Positions 28,343-37,576 of a stretch of 49,081 nucleotides of DNA are shown here, piece after piece. How positions within the stretch are numbered: the stretch's first letter is position 1; each line of letters begins with the position of its first letter. Both the position numbers and the translations under genes were made by a program. Source of the DNA: Gallibacterium salpingitidis (GTDB lineage: Bacteria; Pseudomonadota; Gammaproteobacteria; Enterobacterales; Pasteurellaceae); the NCBI RefSeq assembly GCF_001678495.1, contig NZ_JTJL01000039.1, positions 1 to 49,081 of the forward strand, read 5' to 3'. The notes beneath the pieces are model-generated. The model worked only from the letters and a program-made list of their open reading frames with translations. It ran no database searches and was not told the origin of the DNA.

Positions 28343-29845
28343 ATGAATGATAAAATTAAATTATTAACTTTCCATAAAATAAGCAAAATATTTCCTGGAG
28401 TAAAAGCACTTTCTAATATTACTTTTGATGTAAAAGCTGGAAGTATTCACGCATTAATGGGTGAAAATGGTGCAGGAAAATCGACACTCTTAAAAATATT
28501 AAGTGGATTATATCAACCTGATGAAGGTGAATTAAGATTAAATGATGTCCCTATCGTAAATAATAATACAGCAAAGGCATTAAAGAATAGAATTGCGATT
28601 ATTTATCAAGAATTAAATCTTATTCCAGAATTAACTGTTGCTGAGAATATTTATCTTGGCCAATTTCCAATAAAAAATGGTTGTGTTGATAAAAAACTTT
28701 TAAATCAAAATGCTAAACAAATTTTATTACGTTTAGGTGAAACTATTTCTCCTGATACTCCATTGAAAGAGCTATCTATTGGGCAACGACAAATGGTAGA
28801 AATTGCGAAAGCACTCAGTAGAAAAGCACAAGTTATTGCTTTTGATGAACCAACAAGTAGTCTTTCTAATCGAGAAATTCAAAACTTATTTAAAGTTATC
28901 CGCGAACTTCGTGATAGCGGTTGTATCATTATTTACGTCTCACACCGTATGGAAGAAATCTTCTCTTTATGTGATGCCATCACTATTTTTAAAGATGGTA
29001 CACATGTGAAAACTGAATATGATATTCATCAACTGACTAATGAAAAATTAGTGAGCTTAATGGTTGGTCGTAATATCAACGATATTTATCACTATACATC
29101 TCGTGAATATCAAGGGCCTGGTTTATTTGTCAAAAATCTAAAAGGGGCAAAACTCTCCTCAGAAGTATCATTTTCCGTACAAAAAGGAGAAATCTTAGGA
29201 TTATTCGGATTAGTTGGAGCTGGTCGTACCGAACTATGCCGTTTGATCTTTGGTGCTGATCCAAAACAACAAGGTGAAATCTTTTTTGAAGATCAAAAAT
29301 TACAAATCAATAGCCCTAAAAATGCTATCAGTTATGGTATCACTTACTGCCCTGAAGATCGCAAAGCCTGTGGTATCGTGCCAATTCTATCGGTAAAAGA
29401 AAATATTAATATGAGTGCTAGACCAAATCATTTAAGTCTAAACACTTTTATCCAAGAAGACTGGGAAGATATTAATGCTAAAAAACAAATCGCTGCATTG
29501 AGAGTTAAAACCCCATCAGAATACCAATTAATCGGTAACTTATCAGGTGGTAACCAACAAAAAGTGATCTTAGGTCGTTGGCTTTCATTAAATACCAAAG
29601 TGATCATTTTAGATGAACCAACAAGAGGTATTGATGTTGGCGCTAAATCAGAAATCTATCAATTTATCTACGAACTTGCGAATAAAGGCGTCTGCGTCAT
29701 TATTATCTCCAGTGATTTACCTGAAGTTTTAGGCTTATCAGATCGCCTATTAGTGATGAAAAATGGGGCAATTACTGGGGAATTAGCTAGATCACAATTT
29801 AGTGAAGAAGCTGCTCTTAAATATGCAATGCTAAACAAAAATTAA
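28343..29845 (+). CDS. araG: L-arabinose ABC transporter ATP-binding protein
   Basis: A double ABC ATPase of the sugar CUT2 type, 500 aa (504 in E. coli). Domain 1 has Walker A MGENGAGKST, signature LSIGQRQMVEIAKAL and Walker B VIAFDEPTSSL. Domain 2 has the degenerate Walker A GLVGAGRTE normal for CUT2 proteins, then LSGGNQQKVILGRWL and VIILDEPTRGID. It powers import with AraF and AraH. The ribosome site GGAGGGAAT precedes the ATG. Confidence 0.96.
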   Translation: MNDKIKLLTFHKISKIFPGVKALSNITFDVKAGSIHALMGENGAGKSTLLKILSGLYQPDEGELRLNDVPIVNNNTAKALKNRIAIIYQELNLIPELTVAENIYLGQFPIKNGCVDKKLLNQNAKQILLRLGETISPDTPLKELSIGQRQMVEIAKALSRKAQVIAFDEPTSSLSNREIQNLFKVIRELRDSGCIIIYVSHRMEEIFSLCDAITIFKDGTHVKTEYDIHQLTNEKLVSLMVGRNINDIYHYTSREYQGPGLFVKNLKGAKLSSEVSFSVQKGEILGLFGLVGAGRTELCRLIFGADPKQQGEIFFEDQKLQINSPKNAISYGITYCPEDRKACGIVPILSVKENINMSARPNHLSLNTFIQEDWEDINAKKQIAALRVKTPSEYQLIGNLSGGNQQKVILGRWLSLNTKVIILDEPTRGIDVGAKSEIYQFIYELANKGVCVIIISSDLPEVLGLSDRLLVMKNGAITGELARSQFSEEAALKYAMLNKN

Positions 29846-29867
29846 AGAATTACTGAGGAGAAAGTTT

Positions 29868-30842
29868 ATGGCTACCGAAACCCTTACGCGTACTCACAAC
29901 AATTTTAATTTATCTCGCTTTTGGGATAAATTTGGCATGTTATCTATTTTTGCCATCATTTTTATTATTTGCCTATTATTTATTCCTAACTTTTCATCTT
30001 TCGTCAATATGAAAGGACTTGGCTTAGCCATTTCTATGAGTGGTTTAGTCGGTTGTGGAATGATGCTTTGTTTAGCAGCTGGTGCATTTGACCTTTCCGT
30101 CGCATCTGTTATCGCCTGTTCTGGTGTAGTCTGCGCTGTCGTCATCAATGCAACAGGAAATGTTCTTGTTGGCGGTATAGCTGGAATTGCTATGGGAATC
30201 ATCTTTGGTTTAATTAATGGATTTATTGTTGCCAAACTAAATATCAATGCATTTATCACTACACTTGCTACTATGCAAATTGCTCGTGGTTTTGGTTATA
30301 TCATCTCTGATGGTATTGCAGTCGGTATCAAAGAAGAAAGCTTCTTTGCTCTTGGTAACACTAATATTTTTGGTATTCCTGTACCTATCTGGTTAACTAT
30401 TATTGCTTTTATTATCTTCTCAATCTTATTAAATAAAACATTATTCGGTCGTAATGTTCTCGCGATTGGTGGTAACGAAGAAGCTGCAAGATTAGCCGGT
30501 ATCAATGTAACCAAATACAAAATTATTATCTTCACTATTTCTGGTTTAATGGCAGCTATTGCCGGTGTTGTGTTAGCAGCCCGTATGACTAGTGGTCAAC
30601 CAATGACATCTATTGGTTTTGAATTAACCGCTATTTCTGCTTGTGTATTAGGCGGGGTCTCTTTAAATGGTGGGATTGCAAAAGTTTCTTATCTTATTGC
30701 GGGTGTACTTATCCTTGGTACCGTCGAAAATGCGATGAACTTATTAAATGTTTCACCATTTGCGCAATACGTTATTCGTGGTTTAATCCTTATCATCGCT
30801 GTTATCTTCGATAAATATAAAAATATTTTCATCAAAAATTAA
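29868..30842 (+). CDS. araH: L-arabinose ABC transporter permease
   Basis: The membrane channel subunit, 324 aa (328 in E. coli), with eight or more hydrophobic helices and the CUT2 permease features CLAAGAFDLSVASV and FGRNVLAIGGNEEAARLAGI. It lies 22 bp after araG with a GAGGAGA ribosome site. A strong terminator follows its stop. It completes araFGH. Confidence 0.95.
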   Translation: MATETLTRTHNNFNLSRFWDKFGMLSIFAIIFIICLLFIPNFSSFVNMKGLGLAISMSGLVGCGMMLCLAAGAFDLSVASVIACSGVVCAVVINATGNVLVGGIAGIAMGIIFGLINGFIVAKLNINAFITTLATMQIARGFGYIISDGIAVGIKEESFFALGNTNIFGIPVPIWLTIIAFIIFSILLNKTLFGRNVLAIGGNEEAARLAGINVTKYKIIIFTISGLMAAIAGVVLAARMTSGQPMTSIGFELTAISACVLGGVSLNGGIAKVSYLIAGVLILGTVENAMNLLNVSPFAQYVIRGLILIIAVIFDKYKNIFIKN

Positions 30843-30872
30843 ATTTCTAACTCTAGCTCCTAAACTAAGCCT

Positions 30873-30908
30873 GGTTTACCCATTTCAAATGGGTAAACCT
30901 TTTTTATT
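30873..30908 (+). terminator. Terminator after araH
   Basis: An 11-bp stem, GGTTTACCCAT with ATGGGTAAACC, and a short loop are followed by a T-tract (CTTTTTTATTT). It lies 30 bp after the araH stop and is a strong intrinsic terminator for araFGH. Confidence 0.93.
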
Positions 30909-30911
30909 TCA

Positions 30912-30975
30912 CCAAACTCCGCCAAAACGCATTCACCAGATTTTTTAGCCCATAAACCTAAAAGAATAAACCTTA
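30912..30975 (-). pseudogene. Relic of the 3' end of ilvY (LysR-type gene)
   Basis: On the minus strand this stretch reads LKNLVNAFWRSLVK followed by a stop, against NLQNPVVNAFWRSLVI at the end of intact ilvY. At DNA level 25 of 27 bases (30912-30938 against 36536-36562) are identical. Weaker similarity with gaps extends about 35 bp further before a stop breaks the frame. No more of the gene remains. It sits just beyond the tor cluster, so that cluster is flanked by two copies of the ilvY end. Confidence 0.75.
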
Positions 30976-30984
30976 ACTATCGAT

Positions 30985-31578
30985 TTAAATCAAACCTGCG
31001 TCTTTTAACAAAAGGTGATGCAATATTTTCAATAATGGTTGATAAAAATGGAATTTTGTTTGTATTTGTCCTATTTTTTCTAGTAGTAACTCAAACCATA
31101 CTAAAATGTGTTGCCGAATAAATAGCTCTTGCTCATCAATGGAACGTTGCTCAATCAATTTAATTAATAATTCTAGATGTACGCAAAGATGATCTGCTGG
31201 TTCTTTGAGATCTTGATTAAGTTGCAGATGAAAACTTGCTAGCAGATGATCTAAATACTGCAAATGTTGCTCTAATACCTCTTTGTCTAAATATACTGAA
31301 GCATAGGGTACTGCACTGATAGTACTGTCTAGTAAAAACAATTGTGCAAAATCAGCTGCTAATTCTAAATAAGCAAATTTATCGTTAGACAAATCTCTTA
31401 ATACTTGTTTAAGCTCTATAATCTCTTCAGCAAATCCCTGATTAGTGAGAAAACAGAATAAATCATCAAACGTTCCTGTCTGATATGCTAATAATTGTTG
31501 TTGGGATAACTCTTGGCTTAACAAACTATTAAGCCAAGTATAGAGAAATAGACGTTCTTGCGTTGATAATTGCATCAT
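30985..31578 (-). CDS. torD: TorD-family molybdoenzyme chaperone
   Basis: A 197-aa cytoplasmic all-helical chaperone that binds the Tat signal and apo-form of TorA/TorZ-type reductases and assists cofactor insertion. Family blocks are [21 protein letters not shown] and [13 protein letters not shown], which align with E. coli TorD. The gene overlaps the torZ stop by 4 bp, so it is translationally coupled to its client. It is the last gene of torE-torY-torZ-torD. Confidence 0.92.
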   Translation of the reverse strand: MMQLSTQERLFLYTWLNSLLSQELSQQQLLAYQTGTFDDLFCFLTNQGFAEEIIELKQVLRDLSNDKFAYLELAADFAQLFLLDSTISAVPYASVYLDKEVLEQHLQYLDHLLASFHLQLNQDLKEPADHLCVHLELLIKLIEQRSIDEQELFIRQHILVWFELLLEKIGQIQTKFHFYQPLLKILHHLLLKDAGLI

Positions 31579-34043
31579 AATGCTACTTCAATTGCTCCAG
31601 TGAACCCATTTGGCATAGGAGCAACACCAGTAAATTTTTCAATATTTACTAAACAGGTATTCGCAGATACTGCCTGTGATAATTTAGATGTTCCTATATC
31701 TAATGTCATCGTATTAGGATCGCCATATGTATCAATAGCACCAATCTTTTCATCCAATGGTGAATACCAAGCACCTTCTTGCAAACGTACTACGCCTTCA
31801 GCAAAATTATCGGATAGATGAGCTCCTACAATAGCTTGTCCGCGCTCATTATAAATCCTAACCAGATCACCATGTTTAATACCTAATTTTTCAGCATCTT
31901 TTGGATTCATAAATAAAGGTTCTCTTCCTTGAATACTATATGTTTCACGTAATTCTTTTGCTTCACATAACTGTGAATGTAAGCGTTTATCTGGATGAAC
32001 AGATTGTAACCAAAACTTATACACCTCTGATTTAGGGCCACCATGTGAACGTTCCATCTTTTCAAACCACATTGGGTGGCCTTTACAATCATCATAATTA
32101 AAATTAGCGATAGTATTACTATAAATTTCAATAAAGCCAGATGGTGTCCCCAAGGCATATAATTCAGGATCTTCACGAAAATCTGCATGACGTACCCAAG
32201 GTTTACCTTTTGGAAATAAGACATATCCTTTCTGCCAAAATTCTGCAAAAGGAGGCATTGCAAACTTACCTTTATTCTCATTACGACAATCTTCGTAAAG
32301 TTTTTCTACCCACATCATTTCATCCATATTCCGACAATACTCTTTTTCCTTTCCGAATCGACGACACAAATCTTTAAAAATTTCAAAATCGGTTCGAGAT
32401 TGATATAACGGATCAATTAACTTATGCATAGCAATCACACCACGATTACTATAAGAACCATATCCATCAATATCATTACGCTCAAAAGATGTACAAGCAG
32501 GTAATACAATATCTGAGAAACGGCAAGTTGCGGTCCAGCTATAATTGATAGATACAATAGTTTCCAAGTTTTGGAAGCCTTTTTTCATTTTGTTCCTATC
32601 TGAATGGCGATGCCAATGATTACAGCCACTAAAAATAGCCATTTTAAATGGCGCATAAATAATTTTTTTACCATTACATTCAATACTTGTGCCTGGATTC
32701 AATAAGGCATCCGTCATTCTGGCACAAGGAATTGTTCTACTATACCCCTTATAATCAGTGTTGTTATATTTTGGTGTTTGTCCTTCATCCACATTTAAAG
32801 GAAACGAGCCAGGCATCGCTGCTCCGGATGCTGGGATACCAATAGAACTATAATGGTGGGCAAAACTAATACCACCTCCAGCTAAACCTATTTGTCCTAA
32901 CATAGCTGCCAATACCGTTCCCATCCAATACGGTTGTTCACCATGTTGCTGACGCTGAATTGCCCACCCAAAAATCAGTTGAGTACGCTTACCAACTAAC
33001 ATTCGGGTAAACTCTCGAATTTTATCTGCTGATATGCCACAGATTTTTTCTGCCCATTCTGGAGTTTTTGCTATTTTATCTTCTGTCTTACCAAGTAAAT
33101 AAGGTACAAACTTATCAAAACCTACGGTATACATATCAATAAACTTTTGATCATATAATTTTTCTGTATATAAAACGTAGGCAATCGCCAGCATGAACGG
33201 TACATCTGTTTGTGGGTGAATATACTGATATGAACAACCTAAATAGTTTTGCGTTTTACTTTTAACAGGATCCACACAAACAACATTAATCCCTTTCTCT
33301 TGTATTTTTTGTTTTAATTGTTCTAAATATTCATATGCTTCATGAGTTTCGCAATTCCAGCCAACTTGTAAGTTCTTAATAGGATCACTTGCCCAGAAAA
33401 TAATATTCTCACTCTCTTTTAAAATAATTTCCCAAGAAGTCCCTTGTGAATAGACTTCTGTTGAACCTAGCACATAAGGCATAATGACTTGCCCAGCTCC
33501 TGCAGAATAATCTCCCGTCGTACTGACACTATTACCATGCATACTTATAGCCCGAATCATATGATTACCACAGCTATGAAATTGCCCTGTTGATCGCCAA
33601 CCGACTGCGCCGGTATGTAATGCCCAAGGACCATAATTTTTTTGTACTCGTTCTAATTCTTCATAAAATAAATCTAATGCTTCATCCCAAGTGACTCGTA
33701 CAAAACGATTATCTCCTCGTTGTGATGTATCACTCTTTTCACGTTTTTTTAACCAATCCAAACGTACCATTGGATAACGGATACGAGCATCACTATAAAT
33801 CAATCCTTTAATACCATTAATCATTTCTGTTGGGTATTTATCGAGCTCGAAAGGTTTTATATCAATGACTTTTCCATTTTTCACTTGCGCTCTAATTGCT
33901 CCCCAATGTGAACCAGTTATTTTCCACTCAGAAATATTTTGTTCTTCAGCAAACACACTTCTCGATACAAGAAAATTTGGAGAACCTAACACAGCTGCCA
34001 TAACTGACATATTCTTTAAAAACTGACGACGTGACTGTTCCAT
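31575..34043 (-). CDS. torZ: Periplasmic molybdoenzyme, S-/N-oxide reductase (TorZ/MtsZ)
   Basis: A DMSO-reductase-family enzyme with bis-MGD molybdenum cofactor, 822 aa. The N-terminus carries a twin-arginine signal, SRRQFLK at 4-10, so it is exported folded. The molybdenum ligand is the serine of [11 protein letters not shown] (Ser180). There is no N-terminal iron-sulfur cysteine motif, as expected for the TorA/BisC/TorZ branch. The Haemophilus homologue is reported to reduce methionine sulfoxide and related oxides. Electrons should come from quinol through TorY, encoded just upstream. TMAO, DMSO or methionine sulfoxide are the candidate substrates. Confidence 0.92.
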   Translation of the reverse strand: MEQSRRQFLKNMSVMAAVLGSPNFLVSRSVFAEEQNISEWKITGSHWGAIRAQVKNGKVIDIKPFELDKYPTEMINGIKGLIYSDARIRYPMVRLDWLKKREKSDTSQRGDNRFVRVTWDEALDLFYEELERVQKNYGPWALHTGAVGWRSTGQFHSCGNHMIRAISMHGNSVSTTGDYSAGAGQVIMPYVLGSTEVYSQGTSWEIILKESENIIFWASDPIKNLQVGWNCETHEAYEYLEQLKQKIQEKGINVVCVDPVKSKTQNYLGCSYQYIHPQTDVPFMLAIAYVLYTEKLYDQKFIDMYTVGFDKFVPYLLGKTEDKIAKTPEWAEKICGISADKIREFTRMLVGKRTQLIFGWAIQRQQHGEQPYWMGTVLAAMLGQIGLAGGGISFAHHYSSIGIPASGAAMPGSFPLNVDEGQTPKYNNTDYKGYSRTIPCARMTDALLNPGTSIECNGKKIIYAPFKMAIFSGCNHWHRHSDRNKMKKGFQNLETIVSINYSWTATCRFSDIVLPACTSFERNDIDGYGSYSNRGVIAMHKLIDPLYQSRTDFEIFKDLCRRFGKEKEYCRNMDEMMWVEKLYEDCRNENKGKFAMPPFAEFWQKGYVLFPKGKPWVRHADFREDPELYALGTPSGFIEIYSNTIANFNYDDCKGHPMWFEKMERSHGGPKSEVYKFWLQSVHPDKRLHSQLCEAKELRETYSIQGREPLFMNPKDAEKLGIKHGDLVRIYNERGQAIVGAHLSDNFAEGVVRLQEGAWYSPLDEKIGAIDTYGDPNTMTLDIGTSKLSQAVSANTCLVNIEKFTGVAPMPNGFTGAIEVAL

Positions 34044-34055
34044 TAATTGTTCCCC

Positions 34056-35249
34056 TTATTTATTCCCTTGTTCAACTTCTTGTTTTTTATGTGATTGAAA
34101 GTCTGAAGAATGTAATTGCAAATAACGTAATACTTCTTTACTTGTTGCCTTATCCATATTGGTAAAACCAACCATACCATTAAATAATCCAATCCATGAA
34201 TTCGCATCGAAATGCGCGACATCTGGTTGTCTATGGCAAATACTACATTGTTCTTTATAGGTATTTTCTAATGTATTCCAGACCGTATTAATATCTTCGA
34301 TTAAAGATGATTTAGGTATCCATACTTGAAGTTTTATATGCTGCCAAACGAGACTGGTTAACGGATCTTCTTTACTTTCTATTACTTCAAATTTGGCATT
34401 TTGCATAAAGTCTTTTGTCATGATTGCATCTACAATATTCTTGCCAAATGCGTTATACCAAATACGACCAAATCCTTTCGCCTTTCTCCACATATACAAC
34501 TCAACTAAATCAGCCTCTTCACCCGATTTTATGAATGTTACTGGTACAGCAGTTTCCAATTGACCAATATGCTGACTTCTCTTTTCATCAAAAAATAATT
34601 CTGTTTTGCCTTTAGTGTAATAGGTGTTTCCTTGATTTAAGGATGTAATCACTAAATTCTCAAACTTAGAAACAGTAATATTATTTTCATTCTGCACTGG
34701 TTTGTGATGAGCGATGCCCTTATGACAATCCATACAGCTTTGATTACGTTCTGCCGCTGGTTTCATTGCTTTTTGAGCAGCTAACGACATATTTTCAAAA
34801 TTCATCCGCTCATAGCTATGGCAGTTTTTGCACTCCTTAGAACCATTTGCTGCAAATCGCTTCCATTCTCTTTCTGCCATTTCTAAACGATGTTTCTCGA
34901 AACTCCCTTCCTCTTTGTATTTTCCCATTAATTCAGCTAATACTTCTCTACTAGCCTGCATCTTCCTCGCAAACTTAGCGGTTTTATCATGAGGTAAGTG
35001 ACAATCAGAACATGTCGCAGTAACACCTGCGGTATTTGACCAATGTGGACTATTCTTTAATTCATTGAATGGTTGTTGCATTGAATGGCAACTGATACAA
35101 AATTCTTCTGTACTCGTCGCATCCATGACATCATTAAATTTTTGCCAACTAATAGCACCTGCAATAAACCCCAATACGACTAATATTCCCAAACCAATTT
35201 TATGTGATGGTTTAAGAAAAAAATCTTTTATTAATTTTATAACTCTCAT
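34056..35249 (-). CDS. torY: Pentaheme c-type cytochrome TorY/TorC
   Basis: A NapC/NirT-family membrane-anchored quinol dehydrogenase of 397 aa. One N-terminal transmembrane helix (about 18-36) precedes four CxxCH heme motifs in the NapC-like part, at 51-55, 80-84, 140-144 and 172-176. A fifth, CSICH at 335-339, lies in the C-terminal domain, which is diagnostic of TorC/TorY against tetraheme NapC. It passes electrons from menaquinol to TorZ in the periplasm. It lies 12 bp before torZ and 12 bp after torE. Confidence 0.93.
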   Translation of the reverse strand: MRVIKLIKDFFLKPSHKIGLGILVVLGFIAGAISWQKFNDVMDATSTEEFCISCHSMQQPFNELKNSPHWSNTAGVTATCSDCHLPHDKTAKFARKMQASREVLAELMGKYKEEGSFEKHRLEMAEREWKRFAANGSKECKNCHSYERMNFENMSLAAQKAMKPAAERNQSCMDCHKGIAHHKPVQNENNITVSKFENLVITSLNQGNTYYTKGKTELFFDEKRSQHIGQLETAVPVTFIKSGEEADLVELYMWRKAKGFGRIWYNAFGKNIVDAIMTKDFMQNAKFEVIESKEDPLTSLVWQHIKLQVWIPKSSLIEDINTVWNTLENTYKEQCSICHRQPDVAHFDANSWIGLFNGMVGFTNMDKATSKEVLRYLQLHSSDFQSHKKQEVEQGNK

Positions 35250-35261
35250 TTTTTTACTTCA

Positions 35262-35408
35262 TCAAGCAGTTGGTAATCCAATAACAAACATTTGTAATAG
35301 CCAAACAATAAAACCATATGCACCGACACAAGCCACCATCAACAAAGGTAAAACAATGATGGCTAATATTAATGCCCTGGTTAAATCAAATAGAGAATCC
35401 CTAGACAT
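35262..35408 (-). CDS. torE: Small membrane protein TorE (NapE/TorE family)
   Basis: A 48-aa open frame just upstream of torY. It begins MSRDSLFDLTRALILAIIVL, continues with one long hydrophobic helix ending GAYGFIVWLLQMFV, and stops at GLPTA. The LTRAL...AYGFIVW pattern is that of NapE/TorE, small membrane proteins encoded with Nap or Tor reductases. The ribosome site GGTGGGAG precedes the ATG. Its function is unknown even in studied systems. Position at the head of a tor operon strongly supports it. Confidence 0.85.
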   Translation of the reverse strand: MSRDSLFDLTRALILAIIVLPLLMVACVGAYGFIVWLLQMFVIGLPTA

Positions 35409-35487
35409 AGCGCTCCCACCTAACCCAAAAAATCTTACATATTGTAGAGAAAATGCTTAGACTAAAAAGAAACTAAAATTCCTTTTT

Positions 35488-35505
35488 ATGGTAAAATCGT
35501 ACCAT
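35488..35505. promoter_or_regulatory. Candidate operator between torE and the AraC-family gene
   Basis: ATGGTA-N6-TACCAT is a 6-6-6 inverted repeat in the 157-bp space between the divergent torE and regulator genes. It lies 80 bp from torE and 61 bp from the regulator start. It could bind the divergent regulator or another factor. No clear FNR or Nar site was seen. Confidence 0.4.
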
Positions 35506-35565
35506 TTTTAAATAATGTGCCACTTATAATTAATTACGAATTCCTTTATTCGGGATAAATGTGTT

Positions 35566-36507
35566 ATGCAATTAAAGAAATTACAGATTGATGAGAACTT
35601 TAAAGAAACTATTGCTTATAATGATAATGCGATACCCGTTTCAACTTGTGTATCTTACTTTGACGAATATTTTCAACGCCAATGGAACTATCATTGGCAC
35701 GAAGAGCTTGAATTCGCAATCTTACTGAGTGGTTGTGTTGAATATACAATTTATGACGAAACACAAAAAACAACACCAATTACTTTATTACCTGGTGATG
35801 GCATTTTTATCAACTCTGGTAGACTTCATAGTGCAAAAGCATTAACAACAGAAACGATTGTTGCCGATTTCATTTTGCCAATTACTTTTTTTGATGCTAA
35901 ACCGTTCCAGATTTTCTCTAAAAAATTATTATCACTCGTCATAGAATCTGATACATCTTTTCTATTTTTTGAACACCAAAAACAAGAGGACAAAATCATT
36001 CTATCTTCCATACAAGAATTATGTGAAATTACAGAACAAGAGAACTGTTTTGAATTACATTGCATTGAAATGGTTTGCCGTATTTGGCGTTTAATCACAG
36101 ACAAAGTTTTGACTTCATCTACTGTTCAAATCACCTCTTCACACAAAAAACTACAATTACAACGTTTAAAAAAAATGCTGTCCTACATTCACAGCCACTA
36201 CAATCACTCTTTTACAATTCAAGATATGCTTAAATATACAGGGATTAGTCGTTCAGAATGCTTTCGTTGTTTTCAAAATATCTTAAATAAAACACCGATC
36301 CAATATATTCGTGAATACCGACTATCAATGGCAATGATGCTACTGGCTAACACCACTAGAACACTATCAGATATTTCTTTCTCTTGTGGTTTCCAAACGC
36401 CAAGTTATTTTGGAAAAGAGTTTCGTAAGCAATATGGATCTACCCCTAAAACTTATCGAGAACAACTAAAATCAAGAACAGACAAAGAAATTAATCTTAA
36501 AAGTTGA
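35566..36507 (+). CDS. AraC-family transcriptional regulator, probable control of tor genes
   Basis: A 313-aa regulator with an N-terminal cupin (WHEELEFAILLSGCVEYTIY and GDGIFINSGRLHSA, with metal- or ligand-type His residues). A C-terminal AraC DNA-binding domain follows (about 205-305), containing FTIQDMLKYTGISRSECFRCF and SDISFSCGFQTPSYFGKEFR. No close named homologue is recognised and the ligand is unknown. It is transcribed divergently from torEYZD, the usual arrangement for a local regulator, while torR, torS and torT are absent here. Its role is inferred from position. Confidence 0.8.
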   Translation: MQLKKLQIDENFKETIAYNDNAIPVSTCVSYFDEYFQRQWNYHWHEELEFAILLSGCVEYTIYDETQKTTPITLLPGDGIFINSGRLHSAKALTTETIVADFILPITFFDAKPFQIFSKKLLSLVIESDTSFLFFEHQKQEDKIILSSIQELCEITEQENCFELHCIEMVCRIWRLITDKVLTSSTVQITSSHKKLQLQRLKKMLSYIHSHYNHSFTIQDMLKYTGISRSECFRCFQNILNKTPIQYIREYRLSMAMMLLANTTRTLSDISFSCGFQTPSYFGKEFRKQYGSTPKTYREQLKSRTDKEINLKS

Positions 36508-36527
36508 GTTTTTATATTTAAACTATT

Positions 36528-37409
36528 TTATATAACCAAACTCCGCCAAAATGCATTTACCACAGGGTTTTGTAGATTTTTTTGATTGACACATACACCT
36601 AAAGAAAGAAAATCAATGCTAGGTTCAATGTTTAAATAGGTGATTTGTGTGTTCATTGGGTTATGAGCAATAACAACATCTGGCAATAATGCTAAACCAA
36701 ATCCCATTGCGACCATCGGCACAATCCCTTCGTGCCCTGCCACAGTGGCATAAATCTTCGGATGTTTAATACCTTTTTGTTGAAACCACTGCCCAATTTT
36801 TTGTCTAGCCGGGCCTTCCACCGGCACAATAAAAGGAATCTCTTGCCAATTAATTGGTGTTTGCTGCAACAACTGATTAGCTACACAAGCTACTTTTGGG
36901 GCAATTAAAGAAAAAGATAACAAATCAATACGATGGAAAATCACACTATCCGGTAATTGTTCCGGTTCCCCGGCAATGGCTAGATCAACCTGTCTATTTT
37001 GCACTTGCTGTACTGCTAACGCAGGATCACCTGTCGTTAGCTGAATTTCTACTTTCGGATGCTTTTGTCGAAAACGCGCTAAAATTTCCGGTAAATGGCT
37101 ATAACTTGCTGTCACAGAACAAAATAGACGAATTTCACCAACTAAATCCATTGTATTTGGTTGTAGTTGTTGCTGTAACAATCGCCACTCTTGCAATGTT
37201 TTTTCAGCAAATTGGTAAAATTGTTCCCCTGTCGGCGTCAATTCTACCGAACGGTTATCGCGCCAAAATAATGTTTTGCCAACTTCATCTTCTAATCGTT
37301 GAATTTGACGTGAAAGGGTTGATGGACTGAGATGATTCAATGCAGCAGTTCTCGCAAAGTTTTTACTTTCGCAAAGATGTAGAAATAATTTTAGTTGTTG
37401 AAAGTCCAT
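36528..37409 (-). CDS. ilvY: LysR-type regulator IlvY
   Basis: The activator of ilvC, which responds to acetolactate and acetohydroxybutyrate. It is 293 aa (297 in E. coli). The N-terminal winged helix is LKLFLHLCESKNFARTAALN followed by HLSPSTLSRQIQRLE. The effector domain retains CSVTASYSHLPEILARFR, LTTGDPA and ATVAGHEGIVPMVAMGFGLA. It is divergent from ilvC across a 167-bp operator region, as in enteric bacteria. Its 3' end is duplicated as a short relic 5.6 kb away at 30912. Confidence 0.95.
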   Translation of the reverse strand: MDFQQLKLFLHLCESKNFARTAALNHLSPSTLSRQIQRLEDEVGKTLFWRDNRSVELTPTGEQFYQFAEKTLQEWRLLQQQLQPNTMDLVGEIRLFCSVTASYSHLPEILARFRQKHPKVEIQLTTGDPALAVQQVQNRQVDLAIAGEPEQLPDSVIFHRIDLLSFSLIAPKVACVANQLLQQTPINWQEIPFIVPVEGPARQKIGQWFQQKGIKHPKIYATVAGHEGIVPMVAMGFGLALLPDVVIAHNPMNTQITYLNIEPSIDFLSLGVCVNQKNLQNPVVNAFWRSLVI

Positions 37410-37442
37410 ATTGTTATCCCATCAAATGGTTTTGTTAAAAAT

Positions 37443-37459
37443 ATTGCATATATTGCAAT
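37443..37459. promoter_or_regulatory. Candidate IlvY operator
   Basis: ATTGCA-TATAT-TGCAAT is a 17-bp inverted repeat between ilvY and ilvC, 33 bp from the ilvY start, of the size LysR-type proteins bind. Another ACGCAAT half-like element (37484-37490) overlaps the presumed ilvC -35. Confidence 0.55.
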
Positions 37460-37480
37460 TACAGATTCCAATAATATCAA

Positions 37481-37508
37481 TTTACGCAATAAAAAAAAGG
37501 CTTATACT
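37481..37508 (+). promoter_or_regulatory. Probable ilvC promoter
   Basis: A -35-like TTTACG (37481-37486) and a -10 TATACT (37503-37508) are separated by 16 bp that include an A-tract. A weak -35 is expected for an IlvY-activated promoter. The leader to the ilvC ATG is about 60 nt. Confidence 0.55.
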
Positions 37509-37576
37509 CAAATCATAACAGTTATTTACTGACTTAAGTAAACACAATTAATCTATTACGACTCACAGGAGTATTT

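Noticed and set aside
31907..32281. 124-codon minus-strand frame in torZ
   Set aside because: Overlaps torZ in a shifted frame; torZ is intact and full length, so no frameshift product is needed.
36896..37330. 144-codon plus-strand frame in ilvY
   Set aside because: Mirror frame of ilvY; no initiation signal and no family resemblance.
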